A stretch of DNA of 64,000 nt from Enteractinococcus coprophilus. Lineage in GTDB: Bacteria; Actinomycetota; Actinomycetes; Actinomycetales; Micrococcaceae. The notes below the pieces were generated by a model that was not told the DNA's origin, did no database searches, and saw only the letters and a list, made by a program, of their open reading frames with translations. Both the position numbers and the translations under genes were made by a program. This document shows, in pieces, positions 48,531 to 57,857 of this stretch (positions are counted from its first letter, which is position 1; each line of letters opens with the position of its first letter). The DNA lies in assembly GCF_006716305.1 (NCBI RefSeq), contig NZ_VFOU01000004.1, positions 1 to 64,000 on the forward strand. The letters run 5' to 3'.

Positions 48531-49040
48531 TTACAGCAGGGATGTGCCACGGCGATTGGCTTCCCGCATAGCACGCTGTGCCTCGCGTTTATCCTGGGCC
48601 TCACGCAGTGCGTGGCGTTTATCGTAGTCACGTTTACCTTCAGCAAGAGCGATCTCAACCTTGGCTTTGCCGTCACGAAAGTAAAGCGACAACGGCACGA
48701 TGGTGGTTCCGGCGGTATCGAGCTCGCGTTTGAGCTTATTCAACTCGCTGCGATGTAGCAGAAGCTTCCGCTTCCGACGGGCTTGGTGATTGGTCCAGGT
48801 ACCATAGCCGTATTCGGGAATATACACGTTTTCGAGCCACAGCTCGTTACCGGAAAACATCGCGAAGCCATCGACAATGGATGCTTGGCCGTCACGCAAT
48901 GATTTAACTTCCGTGCCCATCAGAGCGATTCCGGCTTCGTAAGTGTCTTTAATGTTGTAGTTATGGCGCGCTTTGCGGTTAGAAGCGATCACTTGTCGAT
49001 CTGAGCGCGCAGGCTTGCTGCGACCAGACTTTTTGGACAT
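48531..49040 (-). CDS. smpB: SsrA-binding protein SmpB
   Basis: SmpB (169 residues), which binds tmRNA and delivers it to stalled ribosomes. [20 protein letters not shown] and [12 protein letters not shown] are the core motifs, and the basic C-terminal tail ([15 protein letters not shown]) enters the mRNA channel. The ATG at 49040 follows AGGAG; an upstream in-frame GTG at 49079 is less likely. It lies directly upstream of ssrA, its RNA partner. Confidence 0.96.
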   Translation of the reverse strand: MSKKSGRSKPARSDRQVIASNRKARHNYNIKDTYEAGIALMGTEVKSLRDGQASIVDGFAMFSGNELWLENVYIPEYGYGTWTNHQARRKRKLLLHRSELNKLKRELDTAGTTIVPLSLYFRDGKAKVEIALAEGKRDYDKRHALREAQDKREAQRAMREANRRGTSLL

Positions 49041-49100
49041 TCTCACTCCTTCCGCTGTTCGTTTTCGTCCAACCTGCAATTATACAGGTGCTGTCAAAAC

Positions 49101-49140
49101 GGCGCCTCCGTTCAGTTGCAATGAACTGAACGGAGGCGCC
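49101..49140 (-). terminator. Terminator after the M23 peptidase gene
   Basis: A perfect 17-base stem (GGCGCCTCCGTTCAGTT at 49101-49117, complement at 49124-49140) followed on the minus strand by GTTTTGAC. It lies 17 bases after the stop codon. Confidence 0.88.
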
Positions 49141-49156
49141 CGTGAAAGATGAAATG

Positions 49157-50710
49157 TTAGAGCAGACCCGCCGGGTTGACCGGGGTGCCATTGCGTAGCG
49201 TCTCAAAGTGTAGGTGGCAACCAGTCGAGTTACCGGTAGTTCCGGTATAACCGATGACTTGTCCCTGGGAGACCTTCTGACCCGGGCTGACGATGTAACG
49301 GGTCATGTGGTGATACTTAGTGGCGAGCAAGTCCCCGTTAACGCGTCCGTGGTCAATGACCACACGGCGACCAGAAGTCGACACTGCCCAGTCAGCATTA
49401 ATTACTGTTCCAGAGCGTGCAGCCTTGATGGGAATACCGCAACCGCCACCGTAGTCAATACCGGTATGGACATAGCCGCCGCGACCGCCATAGTCATATG
49501 TTCCAGCAGGCGTTGGGCGCCATCCGAAGCCTGATGTGACATAGGTGTTGATGGGCACAATCAGACCCCATGCACTGCCACGGTTTGCTTTCTGGGTGAC
49601 TTTTTTCTCGGCGGCTTTGTAACTCTTATTTGCACTGGTGGCCGCGCTGCGGGCCTTATTCGCGGACTGTTTTTGCTGCTGTGTCGCGTTTCGCTCAGCT
49701 GCTTTGCGTTCTGCTTCACGAGCCTTGCGTTCAGCCTCTTCAGCTGCCTTTCGTTTCGCTTCAGCTTCTGCAACGGCTTCATCGTATTCTTGCTGAAGTT
49801 GCGAAATCTCGGATGACTGGGCGTTGACCTTTTCCTGCTGAGCCAGGATCTGCTCGTTGACGTTGTCGGCAGCAGCACGGTTGTCTTCGATCGCAGCTTC
49901 GATGCGCGGCCGTTCCGCTTCAAGCTCTGCAGTCAGACGTTCGTTGGTCTGAATCATGCCATCGAGTTCTTCTTTGGCAGCGTTGGCTTCATCCCGTGCG
50001 GCCTGTTCTGCCGCCAATGCTTCTTCGGCTTGAGCTTTGAGCTCGCGAATCTCTGCTTCTACAGCTTCAAGGCGAGCCTGAGCGTTCATGTCTTCGGCGT
50101 TTTGCTGCGAAACTTCAGCAATCTGGTTTTCTTGAATGCGCAGTGCCTGCTGTGCCATACCCATCGCTTCGGGTAGGGAGGAATCGCTGACACCGAGCAG
50201 GAATGAGAGGTCGTTGACACCACCAGACTTATACGCTTCAGCCGCGATCTGGCCCACTTCGTCTTGTGCGAGATCAAGAGCAGCTTCGGATTCGGCAATT
50301 TCCTGCTGGATATCAGCCAGTCGAGCCTCGGCGTCGGCAACACGATTATTGAGCGAGTTCACCTCTTGCTGCGCGGCAGCTACTCGTGCTTCGGCGTCCT
50401 CAACAGCTTGCTGAGCCGCCGGCAACTGCTCCTGAAGCTGTTGTAGCTCGGTGACTTTGTTCGCAATGTCTTCGTCGAGGCCTTCAAGCGATGCATTCAA
50501 GTCACCGCGGTCGGAGTCGAGACCGTCTTTTTGGTCGTTGAGCTCTTCAAGCGAGCCGCCTAGCCGATTGCGCTCTTTCTTCGAGTCTTCCAACTGACGC
50601 TCAAGTCGGTCAATGCGCTCCTGCCCGTGAGCAGGCACCACTGACGTGACACCAAGAACCGCCACGATGCCGGCGGCTGCAAGAGCACTTGTGAAACGTC
50701 GTTGAATCAT
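49157..50710 (-). CDS. Coiled-coil M23 (LytM) peptidoglycan hydrolase of the FtsEX module
   Basis: A 517-residue secreted protein. The signal peptide (about 1-30) ends near VVPAHGQ. It is followed by a long Glu/Gln/Ala-rich coiled coil (about 33-345), then a Lys/Ala-rich linker and a LytM domain. The zinc ligands HxxxD (HTGIDYGG) and HxH (GCHLHFE) are intact. The domain plan matches EnvC, PcsB and RipC, the partners of FtsEX. It lies just downstream of ftsX. The ATG at 50710 is favoured by AAAGGAG at eight bases; one at 50716 is too close. Unlike E. coli EnvC, this one could cut wall itself. Confidence 0.9.
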   Translation of the reverse strand: MIQRRFTSALAAAGIVAVLGVTSVVPAHGQERIDRLERQLEDSKKERNRLGGSLEELNDQKDGLDSDRGDLNASLEGLDEDIANKVTELQQLQEQLPAAQQAVEDAEARVAAAQQEVNSLNNRVADAEARLADIQQEIAESEAALDLAQDEVGQIAAEAYKSGGVNDLSFLLGVSDSSLPEAMGMAQQALRIQENQIAEVSQQNAEDMNAQARLEAVEAEIRELKAQAEEALAAEQAARDEANAAKEELDGMIQTNERLTAELEAERPRIEAAIEDNRAAADNVNEQILAQQEKVNAQSSEISQLQQEYDEAVAEAEAKRKAAEEAERKAREAERKAAERNATQQQKQSANKARSAATSANKSYKAAEKKVTQKANRGSAWGLIVPINTYVTSGFGWRPTPAGTYDYGGRGGYVHTGIDYGGGCGIPIKAARSGTVINADWAVSTSGRRVVIDHGRVNGDLLATKYHHMTRYIVSPGQKVSQGQVIGYTGTTGNSTGCHLHFETLRNGTPVNPAGLL

Positions 50711-50790
50711 ATTCATGTCTCCTTTAGACACGCGCCAAATATCGTGTTGTATAGCTTGAAGATGGCTCGATCAATAACAATACTCAATCA

Positions 50791-51705
50791 CTAAACTTTT
50801 AGATAGCGTCGAAGCGTCAACATCGACGACGCTGCAGCTAGTATTAGGGCGATCAAAAATAGCAGTGGAACCAGCCATAATGCTTCGGCAGAAGAAATGA
50901 AACCAGTTTGCGGGTACTGACTTGCCAGCCAGTCGGCGATAAAGAACTTCGCAATGGCCCAGGTTGCCACCGAGGCCAGAGCCGCACCCAACAAGGCGGC
51001 AACGACACCTTCAGCCAAAAATGGCAACTGGATCATCGTCTTTGAAGCGCCCACTAAGCGCATAATCCCGGTTTCGCGGCGTCGGGAGAATGCCGAAAGA
51101 CGAATAGTGGTCGCGATGAGCAAAATGGCCGTGATCAACATGATGATGGCCAAAGCAATAGCGATCACCGAAGCGATGTTCATCAAAGAGAATAACGACT
51201 CCAAAAGCTCTCGCTGGTCAGAGACGACTTCAACCCCGGCCATGCCGGAGAACATTTCGTTGACGACTTCGTATTGTTCTGGATCAACCAGGGAAACTCG
51301 GAACGATTCTGGCAGTTGCTCAGCTGTCACGCTTTCGGCCATGTCTAGGTTGGCATACTGCTGTTGGAACAGCTCAAGGGCTTGTTCTTGGGATTCGTAT
51401 TCGTAACTTTCCACATACGCGGCAGCTTGTGGCGAATCGAGTTGAGCTTCGATGGCGTCGCGCTGAGCATCCGTGATCCCCCCACCGGCACAGCTAGCGG
51501 CGGTTGAGGTGTCGTTACATAAGAAGATGGCGACTTCGACTCGGTCGTACCAGTAGCCCTTCATTTGATTAATCTGCATCTGCAGCAACCCAGCTGAGCC
51601 GACAAACGTCAGGGAAATAAACGTCACCAGTACCACAGAAATGACCATGGACAGATTTCGGCGGATGCCGGAGAAGGTTTCCGACAGGATAAACGCGAAC
51701 CGCAC
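50791..51705 (-). CDS. ftsX: Cell-division ABC transporter permease-like FtsX
   Basis: A 304-residue protein with one N-terminal membrane helix (about 22-43), a large extracellular domain (about 44-170), and three C-terminal helices. The actinobacterial extracellular domain (with paired Cys in FLCNDTSTAASCAGG) contacts the wall hydrolase. The GTG at 51705 shares one base with the ftsE stop. With FtsE it transmits the ATP cycle to the M23 protein encoded next. Confidence 0.95.
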   Translation of the reverse strand: MRFAFILSETFSGIRRNLSMVISVVLVTFISLTFVGSAGLLQMQINQMKGYWYDRVEVAIFLCNDTSTAASCAGGGITDAQRDAIEAQLDSPQAAAYVESYEYESQEQALELFQQQYANLDMAESVTAEQLPESFRVSLVDPEQYEVVNEMFSGMAGVEVVSDQRELLESLFSLMNIASVIAIALAIIMLITAILLIATTIRLSAFSRRRETGIMRLVGASKTMIQLPFLAEGVVAALLGAALASVATWAIAKFFIADWLASQYPQTGFISSAEALWLVPLLFLIALILAAASSMLTLRRYLKV

Positions 51706-52439
51706 TATTTCACCTCGGTCTTCCGAAGTCGTGATTGCAGCTGTGCGGTATTGTCAGCGGGCTGATAGCCACCTTCGGCTTCATCGCGGACGATCTTGCC
51801 GGCCTCAAGTTCAACGACTCGTCGCCGCATGGTGTTGACGATTTCGTTGTCGTGGGTTGCCATCACCACGGTTGTCCCGTTCTGATGGATCGTATCGAGC
51901 ACTTCCATAATTCCCCACGAGGTTTCGGGATCGAGGTTACCGGTCGGTTCATCGGCCAGCAATATCGCAGGTTTATTGACGACGGCGCGAGCAATTGCCA
52001 CGCGCTGTTGCTCACCACCTGACAGCTCATGCGGGAACCGGTGCGCTTTATCGCGCAGCCCCACCGTTTCCAAAACCTCAGGCACGGTCTGATTAATCAG
52101 ACTGCGACGTTTCCCCAAAACTTGCATCGCGAAAGCAACGTTCGAAAACACGGTCTTATTCGGTAGCAAACGGAAATCTTGAAAGACAACGCCCAAGTCT
52201 CGCCGCAGATGGGGCACTCGCCAAGACGATAACCGAGCGACATCGCGACCCGAGACATAGACGGTCCCAGAGGACGCTTTTTCTTCGCGTTGGACGAGTC
52301 GAATAAATGTCGATTTACCGGATCCGGAGGGACCAACGAGGAATACGAACTCGCCGCGAACGATTTCGGTTGTTACACCGTCTAATGCAGGACGAGAGGT
52401 CGTATCATAGACCTTCGTTACATCTTCGAATCGGATCAT
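51705..52439 (-). CDS. ftsE: Cell-division ABC ATPase FtsE
   Basis: An ABC ATPase (244 residues): Walker [10 protein letters not shown], signature [12 protein letters not shown], Walker [13 protein letters not shown] and a switch His in [12 protein letters not shown] lies five bases from the ATG at 52439 (an adjacent ATG at 52442 is too close). It is coupled to ftsX. Upstream lies a thiolase gene rather than prfB, the usual neighbour. Confidence 0.95.
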   Translation of the reverse strand: MIRFEDVTKVYDTTSRPALDGVTTEIVRGEFVFLVGPSGSGKSTFIRLVQREEKASSGTVYVSGRDVARLSSWRVPHLRRDLGVVFQDFRLLPNKTVFSNVAFAMQVLGKRRSLINQTVPEVLETVGLRDKAHRFPHELSGGEQQRVAIARAVVNKPAILLADEPTGNLDPETSWGIMEVLDTIHQNGTTVVMATHDNEIVNTMRRRVVELEAGKIVRDEAEGGYQPADNTAQLQSRLRKTEVK

Positions 52440-52587
52440 CATTTTCCTTGACCGAATCGCCACACGATCCACCGGTGCTTGGTCTTGTCGGGGAAGCAGA
52501 AAGCACCAGCACTCCAAGACTAATCACGGTTGGATAACATCCGTGGGATCTTGGGGCTGGTGCCGGGGGTGTGTTGAAATTTATGTT

Positions 52588-53781
52588 TTAGCGTTCAAGC
52601 AAAATGGCTTCGCCCTGGCCACCGCCACCACACAGGGCTATAGCAGCCCGACCTCCGCCACGTCGATCTAGCTCTTTTGCAGCAGTTAACGTTAATCGGG
52701 CGCCCGACGCTCCTACCGGGTGGCCAAGCGCAATAGCTCCACCGTAGAGATTTGATTGTTCTATGGGGTAGTTATCGAGATCTTTCAGCGATTGGACGAT
52801 GACGGCACCGAAGGCTTCGTTAATTTCGATGAAATCGACGTCAGAGATCTCCCAGCCGCTACGTTTGGCCGCAGCAAGTAGGGCGTTAGAGGGCTGCGAG
52901 TGCAGCAGCGCGTCACGGGGGCCCGCCACCTGGCCGTAGCCGGCAACGGTAGCCAGGATGTTGAGTCCGTGCTTTTGGGCATACTCTCGTGCCACTACAA
53001 CGAGCGCGGCCGCCCCGTCGGATAGTTGTGATGAGTTTCCTGCTGTGACACTGCCATCCTGGGCAAAGGCCGCGGGAAGCTTGGCAAGGGTTTCTTCGGT
53101 AGTACCTTCGCGAACGCCTTCATCGGTGTCAAAGATGACCGGTTCACCGCGTCGCTGTGGAATCTCAATCGGTGTAATTTCTTCTGCGCGGACTGCAGCA
53201 CCGTCTACCGCACGTTGATGCGACATCGCAGCAACCCGATCCTGGCTCTGACGGTCAAGATCGTGCGTCACGTTGCCTTGCTCCGTCAGAATCCCCATCG
53301 AGACTTGACTGTCCTGGTCGGTAAGCGCATCATGATCCGTAGCATCCAGCATCGTGACGGAACCATATTTGTGCCCACTGCGCGATCCGGGAATCAGATG
53401 AGGGGCGTTGGTCATAGACTCCTGACCCCCGGCTATGACAACGTTAGCGTCGCCTAAAGCGATCATACGTGCCGCATCGATGACGGCGGTAGCCCCAGAG
53501 AGACACACCTTATTGATGGTCATACCGTGCACATCGCGTCCGAGCCCGGCCTGTAACGCTGCCTGCCGCCCTGGGTTTTGACCAGAACCGGCTTGGACAA
53601 CTTGTCCCATAATCACGGTGTCCACATCATCAGCTGAAATGCCGGCGTCCTGAATCGCACCAGTGATGGCATGAGCACCAAGATCAATGGCCGAGAAGCT
53701 ACTCAGAGATCCAAGTAAGCGCCCAAACGGGGTTCGGGAACCGCCGACAATTACTGCATCGCGTGGTGAAGGGGTAGACAA
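52588..53781 (-). CDS. Acetyl-CoA C-acyltransferase (thiolase)
   Basis: A thiolase of about 397 residues. Nucleophile Cys in INKVCLSGAT, the NEAFG motif, GHPVGASGAR and the second Cys in ALCGGGGQG are all present. It may condense two acetyl-CoA or cleave 3-ketoacyl-CoA. The start is probably a TTG at 53781, because AGGAG lies five bases before it; a GTG at 53817 gives 12 more residues but no ribosome binding site. It stands between ftsE and an SRPBCC gene. Confidence 0.92.
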   Translation of the reverse strand: MSTPSPRDAVIVGGSRTPFGRLLGSLSSFSAIDLGAHAITGAIQDAGISADDVDTVIMGQVVQAGSGQNPGRQAALQAGLGRDVHGMTINKVCLSGATAVIDAARMIALGDANVVIAGGQESMTNAPHLIPGSRSGHKYGSVTMLDATDHDALTDQDSQVSMGILTEQGNVTHDLDRQSQDRVAAMSHQRAVDGAAVRAEEITPIEIPQRRGEPVIFDTDEGVREGTTEETLAKLPAAFAQDGSVTAGNSSQLSDGAAALVVVAREYAQKHGLNILATVAGYGQVAGPRDALLHSQPSNALLAAAKRSGWEISDVDFIEINEAFGAVIVQSLKDLDNYPIEQSNLYGGAIALGHPVGASGARLTLTAAKELDRRGGGRAAIALCGGGGQGEAILLER

Positions 53782-53858
53782 CGTGACTCCTACGGGTTCT
53801 GGTGTGTGGTTCAACACATTCTAACGCACAGGGTCAAATACCTAGTCACTCGTATACG

Positions 53859-54302
53859 TTAGCTTTCGGCTTTCAGTGATAGGCGGTTAACCGAACTCAT
53901 CAGCGCTTCTTCAGTGTAAGAGCGGGCTCGCGTAAAACGTGTTTCATCGGTCAGTTGAGTCCAGTCGTAGGTGTGAGTCACCTCGGTTTGTGTGTCATTG
54001 ATGGGACGCAGTTCCCAGCGGAAAATATGTCCTCGTGGTTCTTCGCCAGTAGGCGCGGGCTTCCAGGCAATGCGCCGACCCTCTTCAAACTCGACCACGT
54101 GATTCGTCCGGCTCTCGCCGTTGGTCAACTCCATAGTGAAGTCCTGATTCACCGCAGTGATGCGTTGACCTGTAGGGGCTTTTGCGAGGTTGTCGTTGCC
54201 GTCCCACTCCGGTTGTTGGGCAGGATCAGCAATGAGTTCAAATATTGTTGTGGCGGGGGCATCAATTGTCCGCGTGGCATGCACAATGCGTTGTTCAGTC
54301 AT
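53859..54302 (-). CDS. SRPBCC (START-like) domain protein
   Basis: A 147-residue polyketide-cyclase/SRPBCC-type protein with the ATRTIDAPATTIFELIADPAQQPEWDG opening typical of the fold. Such proteins bind hydrophobic ligands or act as cyclases or co-chaperones; nothing here fixes a role. It lies between prfB and a thiolase gene in the same direction. The ATG at 54302 has AGAGG upstream. Confidence 0.85.
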   Translation of the reverse strand: MTEQRIVHATRTIDAPATTIFELIADPAQQPEWDGNDNLAKAPTGQRITAVNQDFTMELTNGESRTNHVVEFEEGRRIAWKPAPTGEEPRGHIFRWELRPINDTQTEVTHTYDWTQLTDETRFTRARSYTEEALMSSVNRLSLKAES

Positions 54303-54347
54303 GCCTCTAGTCTTGCACCATCGCTTGGTGTTGACTAGGGGCGGTGG

Positions 54348-55457
54348 TTATTCGTGACGACCTTCAGCACGCCATCGAATTCCTGCTTCAATGAAATCAT
54401 TAATTTCACCATTGAAGACTTTATCCGGATTTCCTTCTTCATGGTTGGTGCGCAAATCCTTGACCATCTGATACGGGTTTAAGACATAGGAGCGCATTTG
54501 ATCGCCCCAAGAAGCCTTGACGTCACCGGCCAGTTCTTTCTTTTTGGCTTCCTCTTCTTCTTTACGTAACAACAAGAGGCGTGACTGCAAGACGCGCATC
54601 GCCGCAGCACGGTTTTGAATCTGTGATTTTTCGTTCTGCATTGACACCACAATGCCGGTCGGAAGGTGGGTCAAACGCACCGCCGAGTCGGTGGTGTTCA
54701 CGTGTTGTCCACCAGGCCCTGACGAACGAAATACATCAACTCGCAGGTCAGTATCAGGAATATCGATAGAGTCATCAGATTCAATAAGTGGCACGACTTC
54801 GACTGCTGCAAAAGAAGTATGCCGTCGTCCTTGGTTATCAAACGGTGAGATCCGCACGAGACGGTGTGTACCGGCTTCCACAGATAACGTGCCGTAGGCA
54901 TACGGAGCGTTGACTTCAAACGTAGCCGATTTCAGACCGGCTTCTTCCGCGTAGGACGTGTCCATGACTTTGGCAGGGTACCCGTTGTGCTCGGCCCACC
55001 GCAGATACATGCGCAGTAGCATCTGAGTAAAGTCTGAGGCATCAACTCCGCCAGCTCCAGCACGAATGGTGATGACGGCTTCGCGTTCGTCGTATTCCCC
55101 ACTCAGTAAGGTAACGGTCTCCAGCTGGCTGAGGGCTTTTTTGATAGCAGTCAACTCATTTGCTGCTTCCGCATAAAGATCAGTGTCGCCAGCTTCTTGT
55201 GCCAGTTCAACCATGACTTCTAGGTCATCGATTCGGGAGGCTAACGAGGTGAGTCGCTCTAGTTCATGTTCTTTTCGCGACAACGCCGAAGTAACCTGTT
55301 GTCCGATTGTTGGATCGTTCCAGAGATCAGGGGCGCTAGCTTGCTTAGACAGGTCAGCGATTGCGGCGCGGATCTGTTCGACGTCGGATACCGCCGCGAT
55401 GGATTCGTAGGTGTGGCGCAGGTCTGCGATTTCTGCGGAAAAGTCAATATCAGCCAT
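54348..55457 (-). CDS. prfB: Peptide chain release factor 2
   Basis: RF2 (369 residues), reading UGA and UAA. The tripeptide is SPF ([14 protein letters not shown]) and the GGQ loop is in [17 protein letters not shown]. The coding frame is continuous from the ATG, without the programmed +1 frameshift of E. coli prfB. A GGAAG sequence precedes the start. It follows the last tad gene by 48 bases. Confidence 0.97.
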   Translation of the reverse strand: MADIDFSAEIADLRHTYESIAAVSDVEQIRAAIADLSKQASAPDLWNDPTIGQQVTSALSRKEHELERLTSLASRIDDLEVMVELAQEAGDTDLYAEAANELTAIKKALSQLETVTLLSGEYDEREAVITIRAGAGGVDASDFTQMLLRMYLRWAEHNGYPAKVMDTSYAEEAGLKSATFEVNAPYAYGTLSVEAGTHRLVRISPFDNQGRRHTSFAAVEVVPLIESDDSIDIPDTDLRVDVFRSSGPGGQHVNTTDSAVRLTHLPTGIVVSMQNEKSQIQNRAAAMRVLQSRLLLLRKEEEEAKKKELAGDVKASWGDQMRSYVLNPYQMVKDLRTNHEEGNPDKVFNGEINDFIEAGIRWRAEGRHE

Positions 55458-55505
55458 TATTCTTCCAGGATACGCGAAATGGGAGTCAGGGCATAAATAC
55501 TGTTT

Positions 55506-55937
55506 TCATTGCGTGAGCTGTGTTCTGGCCGTGCCCTCTGCAGTCACGACCACACCAGCAGGAAGCACCCAGTTAACAACCGGCGGGTGTGCTGTGGCAG
55601 ATAACTGGACTGTCACGGTCGTATCGCCAGTAACACGGACCTGCTCCACGCGAAGATGAGGAAACCGGTCAGCTGCCTCAACATTGGTCAGGTGCTGGTT
55701 GACCTCGCTCGTGGCTGTTTCGTGAGTGATCTTCAGTGCAAGTGCCTCAGGATCAGCGAGTGTAAATGCTGTAGCCGCACTCTGAGCAGCAGAGTCCGCA
55801 AGTGACAACAGTTTGCGGTGTTGCAAAGTGACCGACATGATCGCTGCGATGGTCAGGGTAAACAGTAAAATAATGACCGTCACGCCGATTACGAAAACTG
55901 AGGTTTGCCCGTTATCTTCCTGCCCTCGAATGATCAT
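55506..55937 (-). CDS. Tad pilus minor protein (TadG/TadE-like, Rv3658-type)
   Basis: A 143-residue protein with a short cytoplasmic start (MIIRGQEDNGQTSVFVIGVTV), one membrane helix (about 12-35) and an external domain rich in Thr and Val. The N-terminus resembles the TadE/G pseudopilin group. The ATG at 55937 overlaps the preceding gene by four bases. It is the last gene of the tad operon. The protein may form part of the pilus base or tip; this is inferred from place and topology. Confidence 0.7.
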   Translation of the reverse strand: MIIRGQEDNGQTSVFVIGVTVIILLFTLTIAAIMSVTLQHRKLLSLADSAAQSAATAFTLADPEALALKITHETATSEVNQHLTNVEAADRFPHLRVEQVRVTGDTTVTVQLSATAHPPVVNWVLPAGVVVTAEGTARTQLTQ

Positions 55938-56359
55938 TCGAACTCCCCTATCAGGTGATAACCGGTTGCGTCCATCGTGGCAATGCGGGTTGGCTTTCCG
56001 AAAAACGTTGGGACTAACGGCAACGTCACATCCATTGATACATACACACGAATTTGAGTCCCTGGATTCGTACAATCTGGGTTACTGCATTTTATCGTTG
56101 TGGTGGTTGCATCCGGTTCTAGTTGAAAGTCCTCAGCAGTCAGTTGGACTGTGCGAATTGCAAGCTGTTCAGCCTGGGCCGCGCTCTGGCTAAGACCAAC
56201 GGTCTTAGCAGCCTGGTCGGCTGCAGCCACAGCGGCGTAGCCGGCTGCTTGCAACTGCGAGATCGTCAAGAGCAAATATATGGCGGGAATCAATAATATG
56301 ACAGATAGGCCGATGAACTCGACTGTGGCTGATCCCTGATCGTTACGGAGTGAGATCAT
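55934..56359 (-). CDS. tadE: TadE-like pseudopilin
   Basis: A 141-residue protein beginning MISLRNDQGSATVEFIGLSV, the GSATVEF pattern of TadE-like pseudopilins with Glu at position +5-like spacing, followed by a hydrophobic helix. Two Cys (KCSNPDCTNPG) may form a disulfide outside. It overlaps both neighbours (16 bases with the upstream gene, four with the downstream one). Confidence 0.8.
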   Translation of the reverse strand: MISLRNDQGSATVEFIGLSVILLIPAIYLLLTISQLQAAGYAAVAAADQAAKTVGLSQSAAQAEQLAIRTVQLTAEDFQLEPDATTTTIKCSNPDCTNPGTQIRVYVSMDVTLPLVPTFFGKPTRIATMDATGYHLIGEFE

Positions 56360-56735
56360 ATGCTTGTGCCGTCGCTGATAAAGGAACGGGCGCGGTGATG
56401 AACCCCAGCATCGGAAGGTGATGTGTCACAGTGACACGAATGAGCTCACCGTCGCTTTCTCGCCCGATGGTTACGATCGCTGATTCTGCATTTGGTATGC
56501 TGCTGGCCAACAGAGCAGCGGTCCGCTTTTGCCCATCGGTCAGGTTGCGATCTGCAAGTGCTGCATAGCGAGCACCCGCAGACGCTGCATCAATCATTGT
56601 GTTTCTGGTGTGAATAATGACGCCTATCTGCAAGATGGTCCCGCAGAGTAAAGTCACCAGCCCGATGATCATCGCTGATTCGGCTACGACCGCGCCCGTA
56701 TCTCTACGGGAGGTCGGCTTAAGACCCTGAAACAC
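56343..56735 (-). CDS. TadE/TadF-like pseudopilin
   Basis: A 130-residue protein with the RDTGAVVAESAMIIGLVTLL segment, a TadE-type cleavage-like region followed by one membrane helix. The remainder is a small external domain. The start is a GTG at 56735, 16 bases inside the end of the flp-like gene. It belongs to the tad operon. Confidence 0.78.
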   Translation of the reverse strand: MFQGLKPTSRRDTGAVVAESAMIIGLVTLLCGTILQIGVIIHTRNTMIDAASAGARYAALADRNLTDGQKRTAALLASSIPNAESAIVTIGRESDGELIRVTVTHHLPMLGFITAPVPLSATAQAYDLTP

Positions 56736-56907
56736 GCGCTATCGCTTCTTCAAATAAACCATTCAGGGCTGGCCCCGCAAGCGCAAGTAGACCTGCTACC
56801 AGAATGGCGGACATAAGTGTGATCATGACCCACCCGGGCACATCCCCACGCTCGTCTTGGAATCGGTCAATGGTGAGGTGCCTAGTAATGCGGTTGAGTA
56901 AGTGCAC
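56719..56907 (-). CDS. Flp-type pilin / small Tad membrane protein (DUF4244-like)
   Basis: A 62-residue protein with a basic N-terminus, DERGDVPGWVMITLMSAILV and a single membrane helix. This small gene lies between tadC and the TadE-like genes in many Actinobacteria and is thought to encode the Flp pilin or a related subunit. The GTG at 56907 has AAAGGA six bases upstream and is preferred to a TTG at 56922. Confidence 0.75.
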   Translation of the reverse strand: MHLLNRITRHLTIDRFQDERGDVPGWVMITLMSAILVAGLLALAGPALNGLFEEAIARVSGS

Positions 56908-56924
56908 GGTGAATCCTTTCAAGG

Positions 56925-57857
56925 TCAGAGTCCGAGATTGAGTAATGAGAGTCCGGGGAAAACTGCAAAAACTACGGTCAATGGGAGAATGCCGAAGATT
57001 AAAGGCACAAGCATCGAGATTTCTTTTTTGCCCGCGAGCTCGAGCAGTTCACGTTTGGTCAATTCACGAACATCCCGAGCTTGGGCATACAACACAGCGG
57101 CCAACGGTGTGCCTCGTTCGTGCGCGACGGTCAGACCGGTAATAAAACGTTCTACCGGATGAAGTTTTAGCCGATCGGAGCATGAATTCAACGCGCTCGT
57201 CAGGCTGTCGCCAGAGCGGATATCAGCAAGCACGAGTTTGAACTCGTATGCGAGCTCGCCCCTGGCTGTGGTGGCTACCCGTTCGAGTGCACTATGTGCG
57301 GACTCGCCGGCAGCCACGGAAAGCGCCAGTAACTCAGCTACGGTTGGGAACTCAGCCAAGATCTTCGTTCGTCGTCGGTTTATTTGGGCGGTTAGAAGAT
57401 TGTCTCGGGCGAAAAACGCGAGCACTGTGGCTATCGTGACGATAATCAGCCCAATGATCGGATTCAATGCGTGGTGTACAGCTGCCCAAATGCACCCGGA
57501 GATAGCTAGTATTGCCGCGCCGACCGCCATCATCAACTGTTGCGCACGATAGTCAGCGACGGTGAGGCGTGAACCAGCTTGTGCTAGCCGAGAGGTGAGC
57601 TGTGCGTTGCCAAGGTTCAGCTTATTGAGTTGGTCAACCCCAGCTTGTACCAAAGGCGTACTAATGGTCGACAGCGTACCGAACATTGGTAGCGTAGCCC
57701 GTTCGGTTGTTTCCGCGTTCATGTAGCCTCGCATCTGGGGTGCGACTCGTTCTGCCAAGCTTGACTTGTTGAACCGAATACCTGTCACTATCAGCATCGT
57801 CAAGCCCACAGCTCCGGCAATAGCCAAACCGATGGCCGACCACATCGCGGCATTCAC
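56925..57857 (-). CDS. tadC: Tad secretion membrane protein TadC
   Basis: A 310-residue type II secretion F-domain protein. Membrane helices lie at about 8-28, 125-170 and near the C-terminus; the F domain runs from about 185 (FPTVAELLALSVAAGESAHSALERVA) to 270. The start is a GTG at 57857 overlapping the tadB stop (GTGA), with GAG upstream. It forms the inner-membrane platform with TadB. Confidence 0.88.
   Translation of the reverse strand: MNAAMWSAIGLAIAGAVGLTMLIVTGIRFNKSSLAERVAPQMRGYMNAETTERATLPMFGTLSTISTPLVQAGVDQLNKLNLGNAQLTSRLAQAGSRLTVADYRAQQLMMAVGAAILAISGCIWAAVHHALNPIIGLIIVTIATVLAFFARDNLLTAQINRRRTKILAEFPTVAELLALSVAAGESAHSALERVATTARGELAYEFKLVLADIRSGDSLTSALNSCSDRLKLHPVERFITGLTVAHERGTPLAAVLYAQARDVRELTKRELLELAGKKEISMLVPLIFGILPLTVVFAVFPGLSLLNLGL

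Noticed and set aside
54348-55457. Programmed frameshift in prfB
   Set aside because: The frame is continuous from the ATG with no in-frame TGA near codon 25, so no frameshift is needed.
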